DNA of 64,000 bases, from the NCBI GenBank assembly GCA_963696625.1, contig CAVOKZ010000005.1, forward strand, positions 1 through 64,000, read 5' to 3'. Below, in pieces: positions 17,169 through 26,004 of this stretch. The DNA is from JAWVFN01 sp963696625 (GTDB lineage Bacteria > Actinomycetota > Thermoleophilia > Solirubrobacterales > 70-9). Made by a program: the position numbers and the translations under genes. Within the stretch, counting starts at the first letter, position 1, and every line of letters begins with the position of its first letter. The notes under the pieces were generated by a model. It saw nothing but the letters and a program-made list of their open reading frames with translations. It was not told the DNA's origin and did no database searches.

Positions 17169-18401
17169 GTGGTGCGCAACGACCCCGAGCGACTCGGATT
17201 CGAGATCAAGGCCCGTGACGGCGACGCCCGCACGGGCCTTCTCATGACCGCCCACGGACCGGTCTCGACCCCGGCCTTCGTGCCGCTCGCCACCAAGGGC
17301 GCGGTGCGCTCGCTCGACGGGCCCGAGGTCGCCGGGCTCGGCTGCGAGATGGTGCTCGGCAACACCTTCCACCTCTTCCTCAACCCCGGCCACGAGCTGA
17401 TCGCGCGTGCCGGCGGGCTGCACGCGTTCATGGGCTGGGAGCGGCCGATCATCACCGACTCCGGCGGTTTTCAGGTCTTCTCGCTCGCGCACGGCGGCGT
17501 CGCCGACGAGATCAAGGGCCGCAGGGGGGAGATGCCCGGCGGCCGCGCGGTGGTCGAGATCTCCGAGGAGGGGGTGGACTTCCGCTCGCTCCACGACGGA
17601 TCGCCGCGCTTCCTCGGGCCCGAGACTGCGATGGAGATCCAGGCGGCGCTCGGCTCCGATATCGCGCTGGTCTTCGACGAGTGCACACCGTTCAACGCCG
17701 ACTACGAGTACACGAAGCGCTCGATGCAGCGCACCCACCGCTGGCTGCAGCGCTGCCTCGACTGGCACGCGGAGAACGGGCCCGAGCGCCAGGCGGTGTT
17801 CGGGATCGTCCAGGGCGGCGTCCACGCCGACCTGCGCGAGGAGTCGGCGAAGGCGGTCTCGGAAGCCGGCGTCGACGGGATCGCCATCGGCGGCACCCTC
17901 GGCCGCGACAAGCCCGAGATGTACGGCGTCCTCGACCTCACGCTTCCGCACCTGCCCGCTGGCGCCGCCAAGCACCTGCTCGGGATCGGCGAGGTCGACG
18001 ACCTGCTCGAGGGCATCGCCCGCGGCATCGACAGCTTCGATTGCGCGGTGCCGACCCGCCTCGCCCGCCACGGCGTCGCCCTCGCGCCCGAGCCCGAAGG
18101 CCGCTTCCGCCTCGACCTCGCCAAGGGCCGCTTCGCCGAGCAGGACGGCCCGATCGCCGAGGGCTGTCCGTGCCCTGCCTGCACGGGCCACAGCGTCGGC
18201 TACCTCCACTATTTGGCGCGCACCAACGAGCTCACCGGGGTGCGGCTGTTGACGCTTCACAACCTCACATTCACCCAGGAGCTGATCGAGGGCGCACGCC
18301 GCGCGATCGACGCGGGCGAGTTCGGCGACTACCGCTCCGCTGTCCTCGGCGGGTCGGCGCCGTGGGCCGCAAGCCCTCCGGCTGCATCTAGCGACCAGTA
18401 G
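17169..18401 (+). CDS. tgt: tRNA-guanine transglycosylase
   Basis: 410 aa TIM barrel; exchanges guanine-34 for a queuine precursor in GUN-anticodon tRNAs. PIITDSGGFQVFSL (catalytic Asp region), VFGIVQGGVHADLR, GIAIGGTLG, SFDCAVPTRLARHG (nucleophile region) and C-terminal zinc site CPCPACTGHSVGYLHYL with a later His in LLTLHN. Starts GTG-GTG at 17169/17172 right after TAGCCT (17160-17165); the second GTG has the usual 6-nt gap. The last 20 residues are a non-conserved tail. Confidence 0.96.
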   Translation: MVRNDPERLGFEIKARDGDARTGLLMTAHGPVSTPAFVPLATKGAVRSLDGPEVAGLGCEMVLGNTFHLFLNPGHELIARAGGLHAFMGWERPIITDSGGFQVFSLAHGGVADEIKGRRGEMPGGRAVVEISEEGVDFRSLHDGSPRFLGPETAMEIQAALGSDIALVFDECTPFNADYEYTKRSMQRTHRWLQRCLDWHAENGPERQAVFGIVQGGVHADLREESAKAVSEAGVDGIAIGGTLGRDKPEMYGVLDLTLPHLPAGAAKHLLGIGEVDDLLEGIARGIDSFDCAVPTRLARHGVALAPEPEGRFRLDLAKGRFAEQDGPIAEGCPCPACTGHSVGYLHYLARTNELTGVRLLTLHNLTFTQELIEGARRAIDAGEFGDYRSAVLGGSAPWAASPPAASSDQ

Positions 18402-18410
18402 CCTGGGATC

Positions 18411-19352
18411 GTGCCCAGGCCAACGACCGTCTCCCTGGTGCTCGGCAGCGGCGGTGCCCGCGGCTATGCCCACATCGGCGCGATCCGGGAACTCGAGCAG
18501 CGTGGATTCCAGGTTGCCGCCATCGCCGGCTCCTCGATGGGCGCGCTGGTCGGGGGGCTCTATGCGGCCGGGAAGCTGGAGGCATTCGCCGACTGGGCCC
18601 TGACCTTGCGCCGGGTTGACATCCTGCGCCTGCTCGACGTCTCGCTCTTGTCGCCGGGTGTCATTCGCGCCGAGCGGATCATGGATCGAGTCCGCGAGCT
18701 GGTCGGCGACACGGCGATCGAAGACCTGCCCGTGCCGTTCACCGCTGTTGCCACCGAGCTCGACGCCGGCCATGAGGTCTGGCTGCAGCGCGGCTCGCTG
18801 GCGTCGGCGATCCGCGCGTCGATCGCCCTGCCGGGCGTCTTTGCCCCCGTCGTCCTCGACGGGCGTCTGCTGGTCGACGGCGGGCTGATGGACCCGCTGC
18901 CTGTCGCGCCGACCGCCGCCGTGGCCACCGATCTGACCGTGGCGATTTGGCCCGGGGGCGAGCGCGAAGGGGCTCCCGAGAGCGTCTTGGCGGACCAGAC
19001 CGCGGATGAAGCGGGCGTGCTCGAGGGTCTTGCTCAGTCGCTGCGCGCCCGCTTCGGGGGCAAGGCCGACGCCGGTGATGAACCGGGTGACGAAACCGCG
19101 GAACCCGGGTGGGCGCAGGGGGCGCCACCGCCAGGCCTCGGGATCTTCGACGTCATGCAGCGCTCCCTCGACGCGATGCAGGGCGTCGTCATGCGGTATC
19201 GCATCGCCGGCTTTCCTGCGGACGTCCTGGTCAGCGTCCCCAGGGACGCCTGCGCCTCGCTCGATTTCCACGAGGCGGAGGCGATGATCGCTCTGGGCGA
19301 GAAGCTGACCGGCGAAGCGCTCGACGAGTCGGAGCGCTTGGCTGCGCGGTGA
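18411..19352 (+). CDS. Patatin-like phospholipase (RssA/NTE type)
   Basis: 313 aa. Oxyanion motif LVLGSGGARGYAHIGAI, nucleophile elbow IAGSSMGALVGGLYAAG (GxSxG Ser) and catalytic Asp in LLVDGGLMDPLPV; together the Ser-Asp dyad of bacterial patatins. A C-terminal acidic Gly/Glu-rich linker is unusual. Probably a cytosolic or membrane-associated lipid hydrolase. TAGCCT at 18399-18404 lies 6 nt before the GTG. Convergent with the kinase gene, 8 bp apart. Confidence 0.9.
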   Translation: MPRPTTVSLVLGSGGARGYAHIGAIRELEQRGFQVAAIAGSSMGALVGGLYAAGKLEAFADWALTLRRVDILRLLDVSLLSPGVIRAERIMDRVRELVGDTAIEDLPVPFTAVATELDAGHEVWLQRGSLASAIRASIALPGVFAPVVLDGRLLVDGGLMDPLPVAPTAAVATDLTVAIWPGGEREGAPESVLADQTADEAGVLEGLAQSLRARFGGKADAGDEPGDETAEPGWAQGAPPPGLGIFDVMQRSLDAMQGVVMRYRIAGFPADVLVSVPRDACASLDFHEAEAMIALGEKLTGEALDESERLAAR

Positions 19353-19360
19353 AGGTCGCT

Positions 19361-20539
19361 CTACTGCGTGTGGTCCTGAATGACCTGCTTGAGCGAGTCG
19401 ATCTGGTCGTTGACCGTGTCCTTGACCACGTCTTCGACCTTGACCTTGTCCGAGGGGCTGGAGGTGAAGAGGACGACCGCGCCCGCCACCGTCGCGGCGA
19501 GCAGGAGCAGGACGATGACGCCGAGCAGGTTGCGGGCGAAGCGGCCGGCGGCGCTGGGCTGCTTCTGCTTCTTCTGCGGGGGCGGCGGGGCCTGGCGGCG
19601 TCGCGGCTGCGAACGGCGGCGCGGCTCCTCGGTGCGCGGCAGGTGCTGGGTTGCGGCCGTCGCGTGCTCGCTGGTGCCGAGCACGCGGGTCGCGGCGGTG
19701 CGGCCGCCTCCTGCGCCGTCTGAGAGCGCGTCGGCGAGTTCGCCGGCGGCCGCGAAGCGACGGGCGGGATCTGTCTCGAGCGCGACGAGCACCGCGTCGC
19801 CGACGTTCTCGGGCACCTCGGCGTTGTAGGAAGAGGGGTGAAGCGGCTGCTCGGACTGCTGGCGCACGGCGAGCTCGGCGAGCGAGGCGCCCTCATAGGG
19901 CAGCCGCCCGGCGAGGAACTGGTAGAGGACGACGCCGAGCGCGTAGACGTCGGAGGCGGGCGTCGCCTCCTCGCCGCGGGCCTGCTCGGGCGCGAGATAG
20001 GCCGCCGTCCCCACCACAGAACCTGCTTGGGTGATCCGCGTCTGCTCGGTGGCGCGGGCGATGCCGAAGTCGGCGAGCTTGACGGTCATCTCGCCACCGC
20101 CGGCGGGGCCGCCGATGATCATCAGGTTGCCCGGCTTGACGTCGCGGTGGATGATCCCGTGGCGGTGGGCGTACTCGAGCCCGGCGCAGGCCTGGACGCC
20201 GATCTCGACGGCGACCTCGGGCGCCAGCGTGCCCTTTGCCTGCAGCAGCTGGGCGCCCGACTTGCCCTTGACGTACTCCATGACGATGTAGTGGCGCGAG
20301 CTGTCGATGCCCGTGTCGTAGACCTGGACGATGTTGGGGTGGACGAGCTTGGCGACTGCGAGCGCCTCGCGGCGGAAGCGGGCGACGAAGCGCTCGTCGT
20401 CGGAGAGGTGCTCGGCGAGGATCTTCACCGCCACGGTTCTCTGAAGAGTGGTGTCGGTGGCGCGGTAGACCGAGGACATGCCGCCCGAGCCGAGGCGGTC
20501 CTCGATCCGGTAGCGCTCTGAGATCAGCTCGGGGCTCAC
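19361..20539 (-). CDS. Serine/threonine protein kinase, PknB-like, membrane anchored
   Basis: 392 aa. Kinase domain residues 10-270: glycine loop LGSGGMSSVYRA, VAVKIL Lys, catalytic loop IIHRDVKPGNLM, DFGIARA, and activation segment VGTAAYLAPEQARG. Then a Pro/Arg/Gln-rich juxtamembrane linker, one transmembrane helix (NLLGVIVLLLLAATVAGAVV, about 335-357) and a short outer tail without PASTA repeats. GTG start overlaps the TGA of the upstream lipoprotein gene, so the two are co-translated; the lipoprotein may be a partner or ligand at the membrane. Confidence 0.95.
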   Translation of the reverse strand: MSPELISERYRIEDRLGSGGMSSVYRATDTTLQRTVAVKILAEHLSDDERFVARFRREALAVAKLVHPNIVQVYDTGIDSSRHYIVMEYVKGKSGAQLLQAKGTLAPEVAVEIGVQACAGLEYAHRHGIIHRDVKPGNLMIIGGPAGGGEMTVKLADFGIARATEQTRITQAGSVVGTAAYLAPEQARGEEATPASDVYALGVVLYQFLAGRLPYEGASLAELAVRQQSEQPLHPSSYNAEVPENVGDAVLVALETDPARRFAAAGELADALSDGAGGGRTAATRVLGTSEHATAATQHLPRTEEPRRRSQPRRRQAPPPPQKKQKQPSAAGRFARNLLGVIVLLLLAATVAGAVVLFTSSPSDKVKVEDVVKDTVNDQIDSLKQVIQDHTQ

Positions 20540-21033
20540 GGGCTGATCCCCCCGCTGCCGCCCGCCGTGCCGCCCGTTCCCGTGGTCGTCGTCTGGGTCG
20601 GCGTGGTCTGCGTCGGCGGCGGCGTCGTCTGCGTCGGCGTGGTCTGGGTTGGAGTCGTGTCGGTTTCCTGCGTCGTCGTCGTCTCCTGCGTCGTCGTCGC
20701 CTCCGTGGTCGTCACCTCGGTCGTGGTCGACTCGCAGTTGCTCGGATCCTCGGAGAGCCGCGCGAGATTGGTGAAGCCCGCGACCAGGCCCTTCTTCAGG
20801 TCGGAGTCGATGTTGTCGCGGTTGGCGATCTGAGAAGCCGCGTCTGAGGCCTGCGAGGCGATCGTCGAGCAGTCGCCGGCGGACGCATCGGACTGCATCC
20901 CATCGAGGATCGAGAGCAGGGCCTGCGCGTCGGCGGAGGAGAGGTCATCGCCGCTGCTGCCGCAGGCGGCGAGCACGACCGCGCAGGCGACGCCGGCGAC
21001 CAGGGCGAGGGTCATCGTCAGGTACTTCCGCAT
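20536..21033 (-). CDS. Lipoprotein with Thr/Gln/Pro repeat tail
   Basis: 165 aa. Signal peptide TLALVAGVACAVVLAACGSS (lipobox LAAC, Cys about residue 24), a small helical domain with two Cys (GDCSTIA and SNCES) and a long repetitive C terminus of TTE, TTQ and TQTTP units ending in a Gly/Ser stretch. Likely surface exposed and flexible. Start ATG 21033 is preceded by TAGACT 7 nt upstream on the minus strand; an upstream in-frame ATG at 21051 includes that box and is less likely. Overlaps the kinase gene. Confidence 0.7.
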   Translation of the reverse strand: MRKYLTMTLALVAGVACAVVLAACGSSGDDLSSADAQALLSILDGMQSDASAGDCSTIASQASDAASQIANRDNIDSDLKKGLVAGFTNLARLSEDPSNCESTTTEVTTTEATTTQETTTTQETDTTPTQTTPTQTTPPPTQTTPTQTTTTGTGGTAGGSGGISP

Positions 21034-21086
21034 CGGGGCGAGTCTAGTCATGTAGTCAGCGTCCCAAACACGTTTCAAACCAGCTC

Positions 21087-21821
21087 CTATTGCCCTGCAT
21101 AGAGGCGGTCGGCGAGCAGCTCGGGCAGGCCCGCGGCGCGGATCGCCTCCGCGGCGCGGTCGATCTCGTACTCGACCCGGTGGTAGGTCGCCTTCCAGGC
21201 TTCGGTGTCGAGCTCGAGCCAGGCGGCGCGGCGGTCGCCGTCGCGCGGCTGGCCGACGCTGCCGGGGTTGATCAGCCAGCGGCCGGCGGCGATGTCGAGA
21301 ATGCGGCCGCCTTCGGCCTGACCGCCGGTGTAGCTCTTGCCGTCGCCGCCGTCGGTGAAGAAGAGGGCCACATGCGAGTGCCCGATCAGGCCCACGCGCC
21401 CGGCCTGCTCGTCCATGCACTCGGCCGCCTGGTCGACCGAGAGCACGTACTCCCAGACCGGGTCGCGCGGCGACGCGTGGTAGAGCGATACCTCGTAGCT
21501 CGTGTCCTCGGGTTTGAGCCCGCGGAGGAAATCGATCGTCTCGCGCTTGCAGTTGGTCTGGGTCCAGGTCACCGCGGCCGCCGCGGCGGCTGAGAAGACG
21601 TCGGTATCGATCTCGCCGAGCACCGCGAGGTCGTGGTTGCCGACGAGGCTGAGGTCGCATTCGGAGGCCACCAGCGCCGTGCACTCGTCGGGCTGGGCGC
21701 CGTAGCCGACCACGTCGCCGAGGCACCAGGTCTGCTCGGCGCCGCTCGCCGAGATCGCCTCGAGCACCGCTTCGAGTGCGGGGAGGTTGCTGTGAATGTC
21801 TGTGAGGATTGCGACTTGCAC
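21087..21821 (-). CDS. Calcineurin-like metallophosphoesterase (YfcE/MJ0936 type)
   Basis: 244 aa. All five metallophosphatase motifs are visible: ILTDIHSNLPALEAV (DxH), LGDVVGYGAQPDECTALV (GDxxxxG), LVGNHDLAVLG (GNHD), a later His in LYHASPRDP, and LIGHSHVALF (GHxH). Binds two metals; targets phosphodiesters such as small nucleotides. GTG at 21821 chosen because reading further upstream loses natural composition. Divergent from the M48 peptidase gene. Confidence 0.9.
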   Translation of the reverse strand: MQVAILTDIHSNLPALEAVLEAISASGAEQTWCLGDVVGYGAQPDECTALVASECDLSLVGNHDLAVLGEIDTDVFSAAAAAAVTWTQTNCKRETIDFLRGLKPEDTSYEVSLYHASPRDPVWEYVLSVDQAAECMDEQAGRVGLIGHSHVALFFTDGGDGKSYTGGQAEGGRILDIAAGRWLINPGSVGQPRDGDRRAAWLELDTEAWKATYHRVEYEIDRAAEAIRAAGLPELLADRLYAGQ

Positions 21822-21887
21822 GCGGGCGTCCCCTGCGGCTCCCGCCGCATTGATGAGGGAGAAGGACGAGCGACTATCGTGGCAAAG

Positions 21888-23123
21888 ATGCGCGCTTGGA
21901 AGCTCGGGGCCACGGCGATCGCGGCGGTGATCGTCGCCGAGGCCGGTGTCTGGCTGCTGCGGCCGCGCGACGGTACCGTCGAGGGGCCGCCGGTGCCGGC
22001 GCGCGACTACTTCACGCCCGAGCAGATCAAGCGCGGCGAGGACTTCGCCGGCGGCCAGCGGCTGCTGATGTACGGCGGTCTGGCAGCCGAGGGGGCGTTG
22101 CTGGTCCTGCTCGCCAGCGGCCGGCCGGCCGTCGTGCGCCGCGCGCTCGTGCGTGCCGGGGAGAAGCCGCTGCGCGGGGCGGCGCTCGCCGGCGCCGGGC
22201 TCTCGCTCGGCCTCGCCGCCGTCAGCCTCCCGTTCGGGATCGCCGCCCACGAGCGCGCCGTCGACGTCGGGCTCTCGACCCAGGACATCGGCTCGTGGTT
22301 TGCCGACCTCGGCAAGTCGACCGGGATCGGCGCCGGCTTCGCCGCCGCGGGGGCGACGGGGCTGATCGCGCTGATGCGCCGCTTCCCCGGGCGCTGGTGG
22401 ATCCCCGCGACCGGCGCGGTGCTCGTGATCGAGGTCGTCTTCACCTTCCTCGCGCCGGTGCTGCTGGCGCCGGCGTTCAACAAGTTCACCCCGCTCGAGG
22501 ACGGCAAGCTGCGCTCGGAGGTGCTCGAGCTGGGGCGCAAGGCCGGAGTCGACATCGGCGAGGTCTACCGCGTCGACGCCAGCCGCCGCTCGAACGCGCT
22601 CAACGCCTACGTCGACGGGATCGGCTCGACCAAGCGTGTCGTGCTCTACGACACGCTGATCGATTCGGCCGACGAGGCGAAGCTGCGCTCGATCGTCGCC
22701 CACGAGCTCGGCCACGTGGACGGCCGCGACGTCCCGCGGGGGATGCTCTGGGTCGCGCTCTCGGCGCCGCTCGCGGTGCTGTTCGTCGCCGGGGCGGGGG
22801 AGGCGCTCGCGCGCCGGGGCGGCGCCCAGCCCGGCACCCCGGCGGCGCTGCCCGCGATCGCCTTGATGCTCGGCGTGGCCGGCTTCGCGATCGGCATCGT
22901 CGGCAGCCAGCTCTCGCGCGACGTCGAGGCCCGCGCCGACACCTTCGCGCTGGAGCTGACCGACGACCCACAGGCGCTGATCGACGTCCAGCAGGACCTC
23001 ACGGTTCGCAACGTCGGCGACCCCGACCCGCCGGCCGCCTTCGAGTTCCTCTTCGGCAGCCACCCGAGCGCGGTCGAGCGCATCGGCGAGGCGAAGGCCT
23101 GGGAGGAGGGGGAGCGGCCCTGA
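21888..23123 (+). CDS. M48-family membrane metalloprotease (Ste24/HtpX-like)
   Basis: 411 aa. About five to seven transmembrane segments, a cytoplasmic catalytic part with SIVAHELGHVDGRDVPRG (HExxH zinc site, about residues 270-275) and the third ligand in LSRDVEARADTFALEL. The layout, with many N-terminal helices before HExxH, resembles CAAX prenyl protease 1 more than HtpX. Likely membrane protein quality control. TATCGT at 21875-21880 is 7 nt before ATG 21888; GTG 21879 in the same frame overlaps it. Confidence 0.9.
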   Translation: MRAWKLGATAIAAVIVAEAGVWLLRPRDGTVEGPPVPARDYFTPEQIKRGEDFAGGQRLLMYGGLAAEGALLVLLASGRPAVVRRALVRAGEKPLRGAALAGAGLSLGLAAVSLPFGIAAHERAVDVGLSTQDIGSWFADLGKSTGIGAGFAAAGATGLIALMRRFPGRWWIPATGAVLVIEVVFTFLAPVLLAPAFNKFTPLEDGKLRSEVLELGRKAGVDIGEVYRVDASRRSNALNAYVDGIGSTKRVVLYDTLIDSADEAKLRSIVAHELGHVDGRDVPRGMLWVALSAPLAVLFVAGAGEALARRGGAQPGTPAALPAIALMLGVAGFAIGIVGSQLSRDVEARADTFALELTDDPQALIDVQQDLTVRNVGDPDPPAAFEFLFGSHPSAVERIGEAKAWEEGERP

Positions 23124-23536
23124 AGACGACGCTGCTGGTGGTTGGCAAGGTCAAGAGCCCCTTCGCCGAAGCGGACGCCCACTACCGCAAGCTGCTCGGC
23201 CGCTATCAGGAGGTCGACGTGGTCGAGGCCGCCGACGATGCCGGCCTGATCAAGCACCTGCCCGGCGACGGCGCCCTCGTCGCCCTCGACCGCCGCGGGC
23301 GCGAGATGGACTCGATGGACTGGAGCATGTGGCTGCAGGAGCGGCGGCTGGAGGCGCGGGACCTGACCTTCCTGATCGGCGGTCCGAGTGGGCTCCCGGA
23401 GCCAGCCCTCGAGGCCGCCACCGAGAGCATCTCGCTCGGCCCGCAGACGATGGCCCACCAGCTCGCGCGGGTCGCCGTGCTCGAGCAGCTGTTCCGCGCC
23501 GCCAAGATCCTCGCCGGCGAGCCATACCATCTCTGA
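23120..23536 (+). CDS. rlmH: 23S rRNA (pseudouridine-1915-N3) methyltransferase
   Basis: 138 aa SPOUT methyltransferase. LLVVGKVKSPFAEADAHYRK, LDRRGREMDSMDW, FLIGGPSGLPEP (SAM-binding knot) and C-terminal LEQLFRAAKILAGEPYHL match RlmH end to end. The frame has no ATG/GTG/TTG at the expected N terminus; CTG at 23120 overlapping the upstream TGA gives LKTTLLVVGKVK and is the likely start, an uncommon codon. GTG 23138 would remove the first strand. The last 50 bp are duplicated downstream of the toxin gene. Confidence 0.88.
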   Translation: MKTTLLVVGKVKSPFAEADAHYRKLLGRYQEVDVVEAADDAGLIKHLPGDGALVALDRRGREMDSMDWSMWLQERRLEARDLTFLIGGPSGLPEPALEAATESISLGPQTMAHQLARVAVLEQLFRAAKILAGEPYHL

Positions 23537-23540
23537 GCCG
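23486..23540. repeat. Direct repeat copy 1 (3' end of rlmH)
   Basis: Nearly identical to 24269-24320. The core of 25 bases from CTCGCCGGCGAGCC (23510-23534) is exact in both copies; flanking bases differ at a few sites and by small indels. The two copies bracket the VapBC-like cassette. Confidence 0.8.
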
Positions 23541-23577
23541 GTCCCGTGCTACACGGGTTACGTGCTACTGTTTCACG

Positions 23578-23871
23578 GTGGCCAACCTCACCCTCAGCAT
23601 TGACGGCGAAACCCTCAAGCGCGCCCGCCTCAAGGCCACCGAGCAGGGCACGTCCGTCAATTCCCTGGTTAGGGAATACCTCGCTCAGTTCGCCGGCGAG
23701 GGCCGCCTCGAGCGGCAGCGCGAGGTGACGCAGAAGCTGCTCGAACTCGCCGATCGGACCGACGTCGGCAGCGGAAAGGGGGGGCGCGCCTGGACCCGGG
23801 AGGACCTCTACCAGGAGAGACTCTCTCGCTACGGAGACCCCAAGTCTCGATCTTCCTCGACACGAACGTAG
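23578..23871 (+). CDS. VapB-like antitoxin
   Basis: 97 aa. N terminus NLTLSIDGETLKRARLKATE with TSVNSLVREYLAQF is a ribbon-helix-helix DNA-binding module, as in VapB-type antitoxins of PIN toxins. The C-terminal half is charged and would wrap the toxin. GTG 23578 is supported by TACTGT (23566-23571) 6 nt upstream, giving the cassette its own promoter. The last 13 codons (from KSRSSS) look like read-through into the toxin coding region, as if the original stop overlapping the toxin start had mutated. Confidence 0.75.
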   Translation: MANLTLSIDGETLKRARLKATEQGTSVNSLVREYLAQFAGEGRLERQREVTQKLLELADRTDVGSGKGGRAWTREDLYQERLSRYGDPKSRSSSTRT

Positions 23872-24251
23872 TCGTCTGCGCCTTCGACCGGGACGAGCCG
23901 GAGAAGCGTGCGATCGCCCGGGCGGTACTCGGGGAGCGTCAAGAGCACCTCGTCATCAGCACCCAGGTTCTCGCCGAGTTCTACTCGGTCGCGACGCGCA
24001 AGTTGCGAGATCCACTCGACGAGGACCGAGCGGCCGCGGCCGTCGCCTGGCTCGGCGGTCTCACGGTCGTCAACACCGACGCCGAGCTCGTCTTCTCAGC
24101 GATCGAGCTCGCAATCGCCCGCCGGATCTCTTCCTGGGACGCGTTGATCGTGCGCGCCGCTCAAGTCGGAGGTTGCGAGCGGCTGCTCACCGAGGACCTC
24201 TCGCACGGCGAGGATTTCGGTGCGGTGACGGTCGAGAACCCGTTTCTCTGA
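23844..24251 (+). CDS. VapC-like PIN-domain toxin without a canonical start
   Basis: Reads VSIFLDTNVVVCAFDRDEPE then AEFYSVATRKL, RISSWDALIVRAAQ and LLTEDLSHGEDF: the PIN fold with its four acidic residues (Asp in FLDTN, Glu in AEF, Asp in SWDAL, Asp in TEDLSHG) intact. PIN toxins are RNases. The codon where GTG or ATG is expected is GTC at 23844; the only in-frame alternatives are CTG 23790 or the internal ATG 24003, which loses the first catalytic Asp. It may be translationally silent, use CTG, or carry a sequence error. It overlaps the antitoxin gene. Confidence 0.65.
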   Translation, partial: VSIFLDTNVVVCAFDRDEPEKRAIARAVLGERQEHLVISTQVLAEFYSVATRKLRDPLDEDRAAAAVAWLGGLTVVNTDAELVFSAIELAIARRISSWDALIVRAAQVGGCERLLTEDLSHGEDFGAVTVENPFL

Positions 24252-24268
24252 CCGATCCCTCTCGCGGG

Positions 24269-24320
24269 CAGCTCTTCCGCTCCGCCGAGATCTCGCCGGC
24301 GAGCCATACCATCTCTAGCC
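24269..24320. repeat. Direct repeat copy 2 (duplicated rlmH 3' end)
   Basis: Second copy of the rlmH tail, immediately after the toxin gene and directly before the argS start. It is what an insertion that duplicates, or regenerates, the 3' end of its target gene would leave. Confidence 0.8.
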
Positions 24321-24322
24321 CG

Positions 24323-25954
24323 ATGGCCGACGCCGATCCGATATCCGAGCTGCGCGCGGTCCTCGCGCACGCATCCGAGGCCCTGCGCGGCGACGCCGGC
24401 GAGGTGACCGAGCCCGGGCTCGAGCGCCCGCCGAAGCCCGAGTTTGGCGACTACTCGACCAACGCGGCGATGATGCTCGCGCCGGCGGTCGGCGCCAAGC
24501 CCCGCGATGTCGCCGAGCGGCTCGCCGAGCGCGTCGGCGAGCGCCTCGGCGATCGGCTCGAGCGCGTCGAGGTCGCCGGCCCCGGTTTTCTGAATCTCTT
24601 CCTCGCCGACGCCTGGTACCGCGATGCGATGGCATCGGCGCTCGCCGGTTCCGACGGCGCCGCCCCGGCCGGCGACGGCGAGAGGGTCCTGGTCGAGTTC
24701 GTCTCCGCCAACCCGACCGGCCCGCTGACCGCGGCCGGAGGGCGCCACGCTGCCTACGGCGACGCGCTGGCGCGGGCGCTGGAGGCGGCCGGCAACGAGG
24801 TGGCGCGCGAGTACTACATCAACGACCTGGGCGGGCAGATCGAGCGCTTCGCCGCCTCGATCGCGGCGCGGATGAGCGGTGGCGAGATGCCCGAGGACGG
24901 CTACGAGGGCGACTACGTTGCCGATCTCGGCGCCGAGCTCGCCGCGGAGGGACTCGATCCCGGTGACAGGACCGGGCTCGAGCGCCGCGGGCCGGAGGCG
25001 ATGGTCGGGCAGATCCGCGAGACCATGCGCCGCTTCGGCGTCGAGTTCGACACCTGGTTCTCCGAGCGCTCGCTTCACGACGACGAGCGTTACGAGGCGA
25101 CGCTGGAGGCGCTCAAGGACAGCGGCCACACCTATGAGAGCGAGGGCGCCCTATGGCTGCGGACGACCGAGTTCGGCGACGACAAGGACCGGGTCCTGCT
25201 GCGCTCCGGCGGCGAGCCGACCTACTACGTCACCGACCTCGCCTACCACCGTGACAAGCTCGGCCGGGGTGAGCGCCTGATCGACGTCCTCGGCGCCGAC
25301 CACCACGGCTACACCGGTCGGCTCAAGGCCGGGCTCGAGACGCTCGGCTTCGATCCCGAGCGGCTCGAGTTCCAGATCATGCAGCTCGTCCACGTCGTCG
25401 AGGGCGGCGAGCGCGCGCAGATGTCGAAGCGCAAGGGCGAGTTCGTCACCCTCGACGAGCTGATCGACGACATCGGGGTCGACGCGGCGCGCTGGTTCAT
25501 GCTCCAGCGCAGCCACGACACCACCGTCGACCTCGACCTCGAGCTCGCGCGCAAGCAGTCGAACGACAACCCCGTCTACTACGTGCAGTACGCCCATGCC
25601 CGGATCGCGAGCATCCTGCGCAAGGCGGGGGAGGGAGCCTCCGATCGCGCCCGGGGCTTCGATCCGGCCTCGCGCCCACAGTCGCTCGAGGCGGCCGAGC
25701 GCCAGCTGATCAAGCGCCTTCTGGAGCTTCCCGGCGAGATCTCGGAGACCGCCGCCAAACGCGCCCCGCACCGCCTCTGCGCATACGCGACCGCGGTCGC
25801 GGCCGACTTCCACGCCTTCTACCGCGACTGCCAGGTCGTCGGCGCCGAGGGCGAGGGTGTCGAGGACTCGCGGCTGGCGATGATCCTGCTCGCCAAGCAG
25901 ACGATCGCGCGGACCCTGGGGCTGCTGGGCGTCAGCGCTCCGGAGTCGATGTAG
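24323..25954 (+). CDS. argS: Arginyl-tRNA synthetase
   Basis: 543 aa class Ia synthetase. N-terminal Add1 domain (PEFGDYSTNAAMMLAP), catalytic domain with FVSANPTGPLTAAGGRHAAYGD, YYINDLGGQIERF, WLRTTEFGDDKDRVLLRS, DVLGADHHGYTGRLKAG and MSKRKGEFVTLDELIDD (KMSKR loop), and the DALR anticodon-binding domain ending GLLGVSAPESM. The HIGH motif, usually HVGHxR after PTGP, reads TAAGGR here, with the next His three residues later. Charges tRNA-Arg. In the ancestral arrangement it probably followed rlmH directly. Confidence 0.95.
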   Translation: MADADPISELRAVLAHASEALRGDAGEVTEPGLERPPKPEFGDYSTNAAMMLAPAVGAKPRDVAERLAERVGERLGDRLERVEVAGPGFLNLFLADAWYRDAMASALAGSDGAAPAGDGERVLVEFVSANPTGPLTAAGGRHAAYGDALARALEAAGNEVAREYYINDLGGQIERFAASIAARMSGGEMPEDGYEGDYVADLGAELAAEGLDPGDRTGLERRGPEAMVGQIRETMRRFGVEFDTWFSERSLHDDERYEATLEALKDSGHTYESEGALWLRTTEFGDDKDRVLLRSGGEPTYYVTDLAYHRDKLGRGERLIDVLGADHHGYTGRLKAGLETLGFDPERLEFQIMQLVHVVEGGERAQMSKRKGEFVTLDELIDDIGVDAARWFMLQRSHDTTVDLDLELARKQSNDNPVYYVQYAHARIASILRKAGEGASDRARGFDPASRPQSLEAAERQLIKRLLELPGEISETAAKRAPHRLCAYATAVAADFHAFYRDCQVVGAEGEGVEDSRLAMILLAKQTIARTLGLLGVSAPESM

Positions 25955-26004
25955 ACCGACGACGTGCGGCGCGGCGGCGCCGATCAGCTCCACGTCGCCC
26001 CACG

